Origin: a virus
DNA: 64,000 nt
IMG/VR virus record: IMGVR_UViG_3300021197_001995
Coordinates: 95,042-159,041 of that record
Direction: 5' to 3' (one strand)
Shown: positions 1 through 8,230 of the stretch, one piece after another
Position numbering within the stretch: the stretch's first letter is position 1
How the letters are laid out: each line of letters starts with the position of its first letter
The notes under the pieces: model-generated
Seen by the model: only the letters and a program-made list of their open reading frames with translations
Databases searched by the model: none
Told to the model about the DNA's origin: nothing
Made by a program: the position numbers and the translations under genes

Positions 1-1
1 A

Positions 2-706
2 TTTTTGGACGACTTTGTTCCTGCACTATTGGTTAGGTCATTTGGTGAGTTCCCCGGGGCTGACTTCCTTCGCGACATCACTTTCGTGGTAACTAATTTC
101 ACGGCGCCTCCATGTAAGAGAAAGGTAAAAGAAGGCATCCTGCGGCTGGCTAGCTTGCCAAAGCCAACAGGCGCGGTAACCAAGGGCAACTTAAAGGACG
201 CTTCAGAATACTTTATAATCCATCAAAAAGCGCCCGCTTGGACCAGAGCCCCTGGCTCGGGAGACAAAGACAAAGACTTAAAGAACGGAATTTTCCACAT
301 CAGAGCGTCACAAGACAGAGGGTTTGTAAAATCAATTAATTTTTCAAAAATTTCACAACCAGCGAGAGAAACATACATGATGTTTAGAAATGGTCACATG
401 TATGATGAGCTGCGATTTCCTCACAACGCCACAGTAGAAATGTATGGGAACAACATCTTCATGCCAAACATGCAAGTGTACATAAACCCCGATACGCTAG
501 GTTTCGGCGACCCCCGCGGTATAAATTCTTCCGCGCGCCGCCTAGGATTTGGGGGATATTACACTTCCGAATCCGTGACTACAACTTTTTCACAAGGAGA
601 GCTTACCACGACAATGCAGTTGTTCTTCAATTCTTTTCCAGACACAAAGAGTCAACCAAACCTTCCAGGCGCAGTTAAGAACTCAATAAAGGATCTGAAG
701 CAATGA
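2..706 (+). CDS. Unrecognised protein, 5' end outside the window (possible virion protein)
   Basis: The reading frame is open from the first bases, so this is the C-terminal part of a longer gene. About 234 residues are visible. I do not recognise the family. It is rich in Phe, Asn and Gly with short beta-like stretches, and it has no membrane span or signal peptide. It overlaps the next gene by an ATGA junction (703-706), so the two are probably translationally coupled. A virion protein is a guess from the lack of enzyme motifs and the phage context. Confidence 0.6.
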   Translation, partial: FLDDFVPALLVRSFGEFPGADFLRDITFVVTNFTAPPCKRKVKEGILRLASLPKPTGAVTKGNLKDASEYFIIHQKAPAWTRAPGSGDKDKDLKNGIFHIRASQDRGFVKSINFSKISQPARETYMMFRNGHMYDELRFPHNATVEMYGNNIFMPNMQVYINPDTLGFGDPRGINSSARRLGFGGYYTSESVTTTFSQGELTTTMQLFFNSFPDTKSQPNLPGAVKNSIKDLKQ

Positions 707-1872
707 CTGAAGAAAAGTTTTTAGGGGGGTCGACCGTGGATCTCCAACTAGAGTTTTCGGAAAGAAGAAAATTTCTTGACTTTTTTAGGTCGAAAGGGTA
801 TCCTTTGCTTGATACCTTGTACGACAAAAGGTTGTACGGATTTGTGAACCACTTGGGCGAAGTTGTAATGCCTACTCCGACCCCCAAAAGGTTTGGAACA
901 GACTCTGGATCCGTAACGGGGATTAATTATGTGGTGGATTTGTTTAATAAATTTCGAAAGATGTATGTCAACACTCCAGCACTAAAATTTCCGACCGCGG
1001 TTGCACAGCTCAAGCCGCGCAAAAGTTTTCAGAAGTTTGAGACAAGCTATAATGAGTATGAAATACTTTTAGTCAACAAGCTCCTTCCAATCTTGATTGA
1101 AAGGATCCCAGACCCTAGTCCCTCCTTGGCAAGGTTCCTCGATGTTCTTGAGGCCTCAATTTTCGACCCGGAGATGCAAGGCTACCCGATCACCCGATCA
1201 GGTTTTGCGTTGTCTAACCGGTCCACGGCTTATCACACTGGTTTATATGTCGATGTACTGTCGGGACAAGATACAAACCTAGACCAGCAAAAAGCTAATA
1301 TTCTGGCCGATCCGGATTTTGAATGTTATGTTAGTATGGCACACGAACACGGATTTCTCGTCGACGCCAACGCTCCATGGCGACTAGTGGCTGATCTTGA
1401 CTCGCCGATTGTAAAACGGAACATTATGAATGGAAGAGCCATCTCAGAGTTCAACGCGTTTTATCGTGATGTGTATACTATAAAGGTGGCGCATGACGAT
1501 TATTGGTCGCTTAAATCTTTCTGCGCAAAATTTTATGTAGAATTTTACAACCAGAACAACCAACCGTTATCATCTATGAGAAAGGATGTTACTACCGATC
1601 GTTACCTGGAATTCTTGATGACGTGTCACTTCAAAAACTTGTCGCTAATGTTTAATCTAGAGGGGAAAGAATCAGTTCTTTTTTCAAAAACTCTGAAAAA
1701 AGCACTTGACACAAACAGAATTTATGGGTTAACATCTAATGCTGGCGCCATCGGATTTATTGAATCCTTTGTCTCCTCACAAATACTAAAAAAATTGGAA
1801 AAAAATGAAAATACTTCAAACGCTGGACATCAACAACAAGTGCCAGGGGATTTACCACTCTTGCGAATTTAA
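703..1872 (+). CDS. Unrecognised 389-aa phage protein
   Basis: It starts at ATG 703 inside an ATGA overlap with the upstream gene. The product is soluble and mixed alpha/beta, rich in aromatic residues, with no Walker, nuclease or zinc motif that I can see. A central part (YPITRSGFALS, YHTGLYVDV) looks like an ordered domain. Its 3' end overlaps the start of the DNA polymerase gene by 68 nt in another frame, a long overlap but one the polymerase start supports. Function unknown; a structural role is possible because it is cotranscribed with the truncated gene before it. Confidence 0.6.
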   Translation: MTEEKFLGGSTVDLQLEFSERRKFLDFFRSKGYPLLDTLYDKRLYGFVNHLGEVVMPTPTPKRFGTDSGSVTGINYVVDLFNKFRKMYVNTPALKFPTAVAQLKPRKSFQKFETSYNEYEILLVNKLLPILIERIPDPSPSLARFLDVLEASIFDPEMQGYPITRSGFALSNRSTAYHTGLYVDVLSGQDTNLDQQKANILADPDFECYVSMAHEHGFLVDANAPWRLVADLDSPIVKRNIMNGRAISEFNAFYRDVYTIKVAHDDYWSLKSFCAKFYVEFYNQNNQPLSSMRKDVTTDRYLEFLMTCHFKNLSLMFNLEGKESVLFSKTLKKALDTNRIYGLTSNAGAIGFIESFVSSQILKKLEKNENTSNAGHQQQVPGDLPLLRI

Positions 1873-2938
1873 ATTCAAAGATTATGAAAATCTACTTTCG
1901 CAATACTCCTTGGCGTGGAAACACTCCCCAATTTTAAATGATGAAAACTACAGATACCTATTCTTATCATCGAAGAACGAGGATTTGTCTCTGTTTTCAC
2001 GAACTCAAGATAGTTATGGAGAACTTAAACAGGTACTCGAAGCTCAAAGAAGAGCATCGCTTACGGCGAAGATAGATCTAGAAGAGAAATGTTTCCTTGA
2101 CGTATTGCCGACCCATCAACTCTCCAAGTGGTTCGAGTTGCGAGAGGACGCCTTGCAGAATCTTTACAACGAGAAGCAACAAGAAGACGACTATGACATT
2201 CTACACAAGGCCCACGTCCTAACTTCGGAGATCGCTCATCAGGATTTAATGTTCGAGGGCAAGAAAGGCAGAGTTCAATACAACATCTTCGGCTCGGCAA
2301 CAGGAAGACTAACCACCAAGAAAGGTTCAGTACCCATCATGACTCTAAAGAAGGAAGATAGGCATAAAATTACCCCTCAGAACGATGCTTTCGTGGAACT
2401 AGACTTAAACGCTGCAGAGATACGTACGTTAATGGCTCTATCAGGCCGAGAACAGCCGCAGGAGGACATTCACGAGTGGGTCGTGGAGAATGTGTTCAAT
2501 GGAGAGATAGAACGCTCTAAAGCGAAGGTAGAGTTATTTGCATGGCTGTATAACCCTTCAAGTTCAAAATCCCAATTCGACAAATTTTTTTCTCGGCAAA
2601 TTTTTCGAGATTTTTTTGCCCCTGGAAACCAGACGCTGAAAACCCCATTTGGTAGAGTCTTGGCGGTAGACGAAAGAAAAGCGCAAAATTACTTGCTTCA
2701 ATCGACGACTTCTGATATAGTTATACAAAACGCATACAAGATTATGAAGATGCTAAAGGGCAAAAGGTCCAAAATAGCGTTTACACTGCACGATTCGATT
2801 ATTATTGACATGTGCAAAAAAGATGCTATAATGTTAAAAGAAATAAAAAAACAATTCGAAGAAACGCCATGGGGCCCTTTCCTGAGTACGTGCAATGTAG
2901 GGAAAAACTTTGGAAACTTAAAGGAGCTAAAGATTTGA
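1805..2938 (+). CDS. Family A DNA polymerase, palm/fingers domain only
   Basis: The C-terminal half carries the three polymerase motifs of the Pol I family in order: motif A (ELDLNAAEIRTLM, with the metal-binding Asp), a motif-B-like helix (SKAKVELFAWLYN, with Lys and Tyr) and motif C (LHDSIIID). At 377 aa it is far shorter than Pol I or T7 polymerase. There is no 5'-3' or 3'-5' exonuclease domain, so it is either a reduced enzyme or one piece of a split polymerase. Start ATG 1805 overlaps the preceding gene; it ends in a TTGA overlap with the next gene. It most likely serves phage DNA synthesis with the SSB, RecA, exonuclease and helicase encoded downstream. Confidence 0.85.
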   Translation: MKILQTLDINNKCQGIYHSCEFKFKDYENLLSQYSLAWKHSPILNDENYRYLFLSSKNEDLSLFSRTQDSYGELKQVLEAQRRASLTAKIDLEEKCFLDVLPTHQLSKWFELREDALQNLYNEKQQEDDYDILHKAHVLTSEIAHQDLMFEGKKGRVQYNIFGSATGRLTTKKGSVPIMTLKKEDRHKITPQNDAFVELDLNAAEIRTLMALSGREQPQEDIHEWVVENVFNGEIERSKAKVELFAWLYNPSSSKSQFDKFFSRQIFRDFFAPGNQTLKTPFGRVLAVDERKAQNYLLQSTTSDIVIQNAYKIMKMLKGKRSKIAFTLHDSIIIDMCKKDAIMLKEIKKQFEETPWGPFLSTCNVGKNFGNLKELKI

Positions 2939-3792
2939 AAACAATTTTGGGCATAGGTACAGCAGGAAGTAATGTTGTGCGCCAACTCGGAGAATATAAA
3001 ACATACAAGCCGTATACGATTTGCACAGAAAATCAAAAAACTACGAAATACCATTTCAATTTACCATCACTCGACGGACCAGAAGAGTATGAAGAAATGA
3101 ACATGTCAAAGCTAACCAAATGGTTGGGTACAATCGAAAAAAGCTGCACAGTTTTTATCTGTGGAGCATCTAATTCATCGGGTATTACGTTACGAGCGCT
3201 CCACTCTCTGCACCAAAGAGGTGTAAAAATGGAAGTTGTGTATTTTATGCCTGAAACCGAGGTGTTATCTGAAGAGAAGACCCTGCAAGAACGCGCTTGT
3301 CGTGGTATTCTGCAAAATTATGCGCGCAGCGGCTTATTTGAAAAAATCTGTCTCGTATCCAACCTTCGGTTGGAGGAGATAGCGGGATCAACGAACGTAT
3401 TTGACTACTATAGCCAAATAAACCATGTGTTTACAAGCACTTACTACATGATGGATGTCTTTAGGAACACAAAGCCGATTACATCCACATTTAAGCGACC
3501 AAAGGAATCTTGCCGGATTACCACTATCGGACTGGGATCATTAGAGAAAGACGATTTAATGTTTTTTCCTTGCAATCGAGAGGTAGAAGTGGTATACTAT
3601 TATGGTATCAACGAAGAAAAGTTAAAGACGGAAGAAAACTTATTCAGAACAATAACCAACAAGGTAAAATCAAGAATCACCGATGAAACAAAGGTTTCGT
3701 TTGGGATTTATCCAACACAATACGAAGATGACTACATTTACGTGGAATACTTCTCACCAAAAATTCAACAAATAGTTGTTGACACAGAATAG
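2935..3792 (+). CDS. Divergent FtsZ/tubulin-like protein
   Basis: 285 aa from TTG 2935, which has AAGGAG eight bases upstream and overlaps the polymerase stop. The order of elements resembles FtsZ: an N-terminal nucleotide-binding strand and loop (ILGIGTAGSN, residues 4-13), a degenerate glycine loop CGASNSSG (76-83) where FtsZ has GGGTGTG, then a helix-strand-asparagine segment (RACRGILQNY..LVSNLRLEEI, about 120-149) matching the region that ends in N-D/N-R-L. I see no T7-loop NxDxxD, so GTP hydrolysis may be lost. The assignment is by pattern, not by search. A Rossmann-like protein of another family is the alternative. Confidence 0.55.
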   Translation: MKTILGIGTAGSNVVRQLGEYKTYKPYTICTENQKTTKYHFNLPSLDGPEEYEEMNMSKLTKWLGTIEKSCTVFICGASNSSGITLRALHSLHQRGVKMEVVYFMPETEVLSEEKTLQERACRGILQNYARSGLFEKICLVSNLRLEEIAGSTNVFDYYSQINHVFTSTYYMMDVFRNTKPITSTFKRPKESCRITTIGLGSLEKDDLMFFPCNREVEVVYYYGINEEKLKTEENLFRTITNKVKSRITDETKVSFGIYPTQYEDDYIYVEYFSPKIQQIVVDTE

Positions 3793-3807
3793 AAAATATA
3801 GTATTAT
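3779..3807 (+). promoter_or_regulatory. Sigma70-like promoter for the SSB gene
   Basis: TTGACA at 3779-3784 and TATTAT at 3802-3807, separated by 17 nt. It overlaps the stop of the FtsZ-like gene and lies about 80 nt upstream of the SSB start, leaving a short leader that ends in a strong Shine-Dalgarno site (GGAGG before ATG 3888). Confidence 0.75.
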
Positions 3808-3887
3808 ATAAACAGTTGGTCAGGATATTTGCTGACCTGCTATAGCCAAACGTGCAAAAAAGCAACATACCATAGGAGGTAATAACA

Positions 3888-4646
3888 ATGGCAATTAATT
3901 TAGACGCTATGAAAGCGAAACTCGATAAACTTAACGGAAAGGGAGACGGAAAGAAGAATTTCTGGCGCCCAGAGGACGGAGAAAGCAACATCCGTATCGT
4001 TTCCACGAAGGACGGCGACCCGTTCAAGGAAAAGTATTTCCACTATGGCGTGGGAGGTCAATCCTTCCTTTGTCCGAAGAGAAACTTTGGAGATGACTGT
4101 CCAACCTGCAACTTTGCGAACAAGTTGTGGAACGAAGGGACAGAGGATAGCAAGAGACAAGCAAAGGAGATGTTCGCAAAGCAACGCTTCTTTTCACCGG
4201 TTCTTGTCCGGGGGGAAGAGGATCAAGGAATCCGAGTCTGGGGATACGGCAAGATGGCTTATGAAAAGCTGCTAACGATCGTACTGGATCCGGATTATGG
4301 AGATATCACAGACCCAGAAACCGGCAACGACCTCAAGTTGATGTACGGAAAGCTTCCTGGTGCAAGTTTCCCTCGTACCGATATCCGACCTCGTCCTCGA
4401 AAGACTGCACTTTGTGACGATGCCGTCGGTGGAGACGAAAGATGCGCAGAGCTTTTGGAGACTATTCCAAACTTTGATGAAATCTTTGAACGTAAGACAA
4501 CCGAAGAGGTTCAATCTATTATGGACCAGTTCCTCTCAGGAGAGTCAGGAAACGCCGAGGTTCAGAAGTTTGGAACTAACACCTCAACGCCAACTGGACC
4601 TACAGATACAGTGGAAGCAGCGTTTAACGACCTGTTGAACGCGTAG
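3888..4646 (+). CDS. Single-stranded DNA-binding protein, T4 gp32-like
   Basis: 252 aa starting at ATG 3888 behind GGAGGTAATAACA. The N-terminus (FWRPEDGESNIRIV, YFHYGVG.QSFLCP) and the Cys-rich stretch CP..NFGDDCPTCNFANKLW match the zinc-binding OB-fold core of gp32-type SSBs. The tail is acidic and low in complexity, as expected for a segment that recruits partner proteins. Its strong private promoter fits a protein needed in bulk. RecA follows 7 nt later. Confidence 0.88.
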   Translation: MAINLDAMKAKLDKLNGKGDGKKNFWRPEDGESNIRIVSTKDGDPFKEKYFHYGVGGQSFLCPKRNFGDDCPTCNFANKLWNEGTEDSKRQAKEMFAKQRFFSPVLVRGEEDQGIRVWGYGKMAYEKLLTIVLDPDYGDITDPETGNDLKLMYGKLPGASFPRTDIRPRPRKTALCDDAVGGDERCAELLETIPNFDEIFERKTTEEVQSIMDQFLSGESGNAEVQKFGTNTSTPTGPTDTVEAAFNDLLNA

Positions 4647-4653
4647 GTGAAGA

Positions 4654-5787
4654 ATGGCAAAAGCTAAAGTTACCAAACTTAAAAAGGGCGCTTTAGATAT
4701 TGCTTCTATTCGAGGCATTATCAACAAGAAAGCCGGTAGAGAAGTTGCTCACTCACTTCAGGATAATAATCCAACAGAGGTGAATGAGTGGATTCCTACT
4801 GGCTCACGATGGCTTGACGCCATCATTTGCAAGGGCAGACACGCTGGCATCCCTGTGGGTAAAATCTCAGAGATAGCCGGCCTTCCCGGTACTGGTAAGT
4901 CATTCTTGGCTGCCCAGATTGCTGGGAACGCTCAAAAGATGGGTATTGATGTAGTGTACTTTGATTCAGAGTCCGCTATTGACCCTTCTTTTATGGAGCG
5001 CGCCGGTTGCGACTTAGACAGGCTTATGTATGTCCAAGCAGCATCTGTTGAGTTTGTCTTGGAAACCATCGAAGAACTACTAGCTACTGGTAACAAGTGG
5101 CTTTTCATTTGGGACTCTTTGGCTCTTACGCCCTCGATTTCTGATGTTGAAGGCGACTTCAATCCGCAGTCTTCTATGGCGGTAAAGCCTAGAATCTTGG
5201 CTAAGGGAATGTCTAAGTTGACTATCCCCATCGCTGATGCAAACGCTACTTTTCTAGTCCTCAATCAGTTGAAGACTAACCTAGGAGCGAGAACGCCAGC
5301 CCAAGCCATGACTGAACCATACACGACCCCAGGTGGAAAGGCTATGATTTATGCTTATTCACTTCGTGTTTGGCTCACCGCAAGAAAAGCCAAAGCTAGT
5401 TTCATCGTTGATGACAATGGTTTCCGCATTGGATCTGAAGTAAAGGTAAAGTTAGAGAAGTCTCGTTTCGGGACTCACGGCCGAACCTGCAACTTCAAGA
5501 TCCTGTGGGGAGATGATGCTGTTGGTGTCCAAGATGAAGAAAGTTGGTTCGATGCAATCCAAATCTCTGAAAGACTTGAACAGTCTGGTGCATGGTTTAC
5601 GCTAATCCACAATGATGGGTCTAAGGAAAAGTTCCAGCGCAAACAATGGGTCACTAAACTTGAGAGTGAAAAATTCAGAGAAAGTGTCTTGACTATTATT
5701 GAAGAAGATGTTATTATGAAGTTCAAGAATAGAGAAGGCAACGCAGGCGACTTCTACGAGCCGGATGAAATTCCGACCGAAGAGTAG
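4654..5787 (+). CDS. RecA/UvsX-type recombinase
   Basis: 377 aa with Walker A GLPGTGKS (residues 76-83), the conserved E-S region VVYFDSESAIDPSF, Walker B FIWDS (151-155) and the NQLKTNLGARTPAQ-like L2 loop followed by TTPGGKAMIYAYSLRVWL. This is the ATP-dependent strand-exchange protein that works with SSB in recombination-dependent replication and repair. It is in one operon with the SSB gene and is closed by a strong intrinsic terminator ten bases after its stop. The C-terminal 80 residues are acidic. Confidence 0.92.
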   Translation: MAKAKVTKLKKGALDIASIRGIINKKAGREVAHSLQDNNPTEVNEWIPTGSRWLDAIICKGRHAGIPVGKISEIAGLPGTGKSFLAAQIAGNAQKMGIDVVYFDSESAIDPSFMERAGCDLDRLMYVQAASVEFVLETIEELLATGNKWLFIWDSLALTPSISDVEGDFNPQSSMAVKPRILAKGMSKLTIPIADANATFLVLNQLKTNLGARTPAQAMTEPYTTPGGKAMIYAYSLRVWLTARKAKASFIVDDNGFRIGSEVKVKLEKSRFGTHGRTCNFKILWGDDAVGVQDEESWFDAIQISERLEQSGAWFTLIHNDGSKEKFQRKQWVTKLESEKFRESVLTIIEEDVIMKFKNREGNAGDFYEPDEIPTEE

Positions 5788-5796
5788 CCATCACAC

Positions 5797-5824
5797 AGCC
5801 CGCCTCTTCTGGCGGGCTTTTTTT
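5797..5824 (+). terminator. Intrinsic terminator after the SSB-recA operon
   Basis: A perfect 8-bp stem AGCCCGCC / GGCGGGCT with a 6-nt loop, followed immediately by eight T residues. Confidence 0.93.
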
Positions 5825-5836
5825 ATGGAGAATAGT

Positions 5837-6799
5837 ATGAAGAGAGTAATGATAGTAGACGCGTACAACCAGTTCATCCGCGGATACATAGTAGACCCCA
5901 GCAAGAACCCAAACGGCTCCCCAATCGGCGGAATCAGGACTTTTATTAACATTTTTAATAAGTTGACGAGAGAGATTAAACCGGATCTGTTGGTGTTGGT
6001 TTGGGACGGCAAAGGCGGCTCTAAAAAACGGCGCTCAATGAACAAGAACTACAAGGGTGGGCGCAAACCACCCCGCACTAACTGGACCCAAGTTGGCATG
6101 GGTGAAGAGGAGATTCTAGACAATAAGGTATGGCAACAGATGAGAGTGATTGAATACCTCAATCAGACGCCAGTAATTCAATTTATGGAACCTTTAGTTG
6201 AGGCTGATGACGTAATTTCTTACGTCAAGAACACACCAATGTTCGACGAGTGGCAAAAGGTCATCGTTTCGGCTGATAAAGACTTTATTCAACTTTTGGA
6301 CGACAAGACGATTTTGCATCGCCCTATCCAGAAAGAGTATCTAAATAAGAATAGTGTGGTGGATAAATTCGACATTCACCCTACTAATTTCGCACTGGCT
6401 CGAGCCATAGTGGGTGACTCCTCGGATAACCTACCAGGAGTACCTAGAGTGGGCCTTCCGACAGTAGCAAAGAAATTTCCTTTCTTAAAAGAAGAGAAGA
6501 CACACTACTTAGATAGTATTCTAGAGGAATGCAACAAGCCGGAAAATAAACAAAAAGTGTATACAAACATTTTAGAATCAAAGGAGTTAATAGAAAACAA
6601 TTATGATATTATGCAGCTATCTTCGCCAATGCTATCTATACAAGCCAAACAAGGGATCGACGATACGTTTGAGCAGTATAAGCCACAGTACAATCAAACG
6701 GAAATGAGAAAAAGAATGCTCCAAGATGGAGTACTGACAGTTTCCACCACAGATCTCGAACAAAGATTTAATCACATTATCACTTCCTTTTCAGAGTGA
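5837..6799 (+). CDS. 5'-3' exonuclease (FEN/T4 RNase H type)
   Basis: 320 aa from ATG 5837, chosen over an in-frame upstream ATG because GGAG lies six bases before it. Acidic metal-binding residues appear in the family order: MIVDAYN (first Asp), LVLVWDGKGG, EADDVI, SADKDFIQLL, and the helix-hairpin-helix-like VGDSSDNLPGVPRVG. Removes RNA primers and flaps at lagging-strand ends. It sits between recA and the helicase, as in other phage replication clusters. Confidence 0.9.
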   Translation: MKRVMIVDAYNQFIRGYIVDPSKNPNGSPIGGIRTFINIFNKLTREIKPDLLVLVWDGKGGSKKRRSMNKNYKGGRKPPRTNWTQVGMGEEEILDNKVWQQMRVIEYLNQTPVIQFMEPLVEADDVISYVKNTPMFDEWQKVIVSADKDFIQLLDDKTILHRPIQKEYLNKNSVVDKFDIHPTNFALARAIVGDSSDNLPGVPRVGLPTVAKKFPFLKEEKTHYLDSILEECNKPENKQKVYTNILESKELIENNYDIMQLSSPMLSIQAKQGIDDTFEQYKPQYNQTEMRKRMLQDGVLTVSTTDLEQRFNHIITSFSE

Positions 6800-6835
6800 A
6801 ATCTGTTATTATATACTAGAAGAAAAGGAATAGAG

Positions 6836-8230
6836 ATGGATCAGGAAAAGAACTTTTCAAAGTTCGGAAAAACATTCCAAGAAGACCTCTGTCATTTAAT
6901 ATTAAATGATAGAAGCTTTGCTGACCAGATGTTTGAGGTTTTAGACCTCGGGTTTCTGGAGCTTAAGCATTTAAGGGTTTTCATTGGAAAGATAAAGGAG
7001 TATAGGAAAAGGTATGGAGTTCACCCCACATCTAACATCATGCATTCCATCATACGGACAGGTTTGGATGCAGAGCCCGAATCAGTCAAGGTGCGAATCA
7101 GAGAGTACTATGCCCGCGTCCTGGCCAATGGTCAAATACCAGAATCTTCTGACTACATCAAGGACACTGCTCTCGATTTTTGCAAAAAACAAAAACTCAA
7201 AGAAGCATTAATTAAATCAGTTGAGTTAATCAAGTCATCTTCATTTGACGATGTGTCTAGGGTTATCGATGAAGCTTTAAAGTTGGGATCTGATAACACG
7301 TTGGGTTACGACTATTTGGTGGACTTCGAGCAGCGATTCGTCAAAAAAGCCAGGAACCCAATCTCCACAGGGTGGCGAGACATTGATGACATAGCAAAGG
7401 GAGGCTTAGGAAAAGGTGAACTTGGTGTTGTTGTTGCTCCTACTGGTGCTGGTAAGTCAATGGTACTTGTCCATCTCGGGGCCCAAGCCCTCAAGCAGGG
7501 AAAGAATGTACTCCATTATACTTTGGAACTTGCTGATACTATTGTCGCTGGCCGTTACGATTCTGCTATTACTGGCGTGGAACTTAAGAACCTAACAGTA
7601 TTTAAAGAAAAGATCTACGATGAAATCAAAGAAATTCAGGGAAAACTGATAGTAAAGGAGTATCCAACTCGTAGTGCTAGTATCCAAACAATAAAAAACC
7701 ACGTTGAGAAGCTAAAACGACGAGATTTCGCCCCAGACATGATCATCGTTGACTACGGAGACCTAATTCGGCCAGAAAACGGCGGAAAAGATGAGAAAAG
7801 ACATCAACTCGAAACTATTTACGAAGAGTTGAGGGGAATCGCCCAAATTTGCGAGTGTCCACTGTGGACAGCATCGCAAACTAACCGGTCTGGTCTCAAC
7901 GCAGAAGTGATCACCATGGAATCAATCTCGGAGGCATTTAACAAGTGTTTCGTCGCAGATTTTATCTTCACCGTTTCGCGAACAGTTGAAGACAAAAACA
8001 CAAACACTGGCCGAATTTTTGTTGCAAAGAACAGAAACGGCCCTGATGGACTCGTGTATCCTCTATTTATGGATACAAGTAACGTAAAGATAAAGGTTTT
8101 GCCAAAAACCGGCGAAACTGTTAATGAAATAATACAAAAATCTTCTGCAACGAGGTTGGTTAACCTCAAAGAGAAGTACGCGGCATTCAAAAAAGAAGGA
8201 GGAAAGAATCAAAATGGAATTGTCAAATAG
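6836..8230 (+). CDS. Replicative DNA helicase, DnaB/gp41 family
   Basis: 464 aa. An N-terminal helical domain is followed by the RecA-like motor: STGWRDIDDI..GGLGKGELGVVV, Walker A APTGAGKS (201-208), catalytic-Glu region HYTLEL, Walker B IIVDYGDLI, and a DNA-binding segment ECPLWTASQTNRSG. This is the hexameric 5'-3' helicase at the fork. Its 3' end overlaps the ribonucleotide reductase start by 17 nt. No separate primase was recognised in the window. Confidence 0.92.
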   Translation: MDQEKNFSKFGKTFQEDLCHLILNDRSFADQMFEVLDLGFLELKHLRVFIGKIKEYRKRYGVHPTSNIMHSIIRTGLDAEPESVKVRIREYYARVLANGQIPESSDYIKDTALDFCKKQKLKEALIKSVELIKSSSFDDVSRVIDEALKLGSDNTLGYDYLVDFEQRFVKKARNPISTGWRDIDDIAKGGLGKGELGVVVAPTGAGKSMVLVHLGAQALKQGKNVLHYTLELADTIVAGRYDSAITGVELKNLTVFKEKIYDEIKEIQGKLIVKEYPTRSASIQTIKNHVEKLKRRDFAPDMIIVDYGDLIRPENGGKDEKRHQLETIYEELRGIAQICECPLWTASQTNRSGLNAEVITMESISEAFNKCFVADFIFTVSRTVEDKNTNTGRIFVAKNRNGPDGLVYPLFMDTSNVKIKVLPKTGETVNEIIQKSSATRLVNLKEKYAAFKKEGGKNQNGIVK

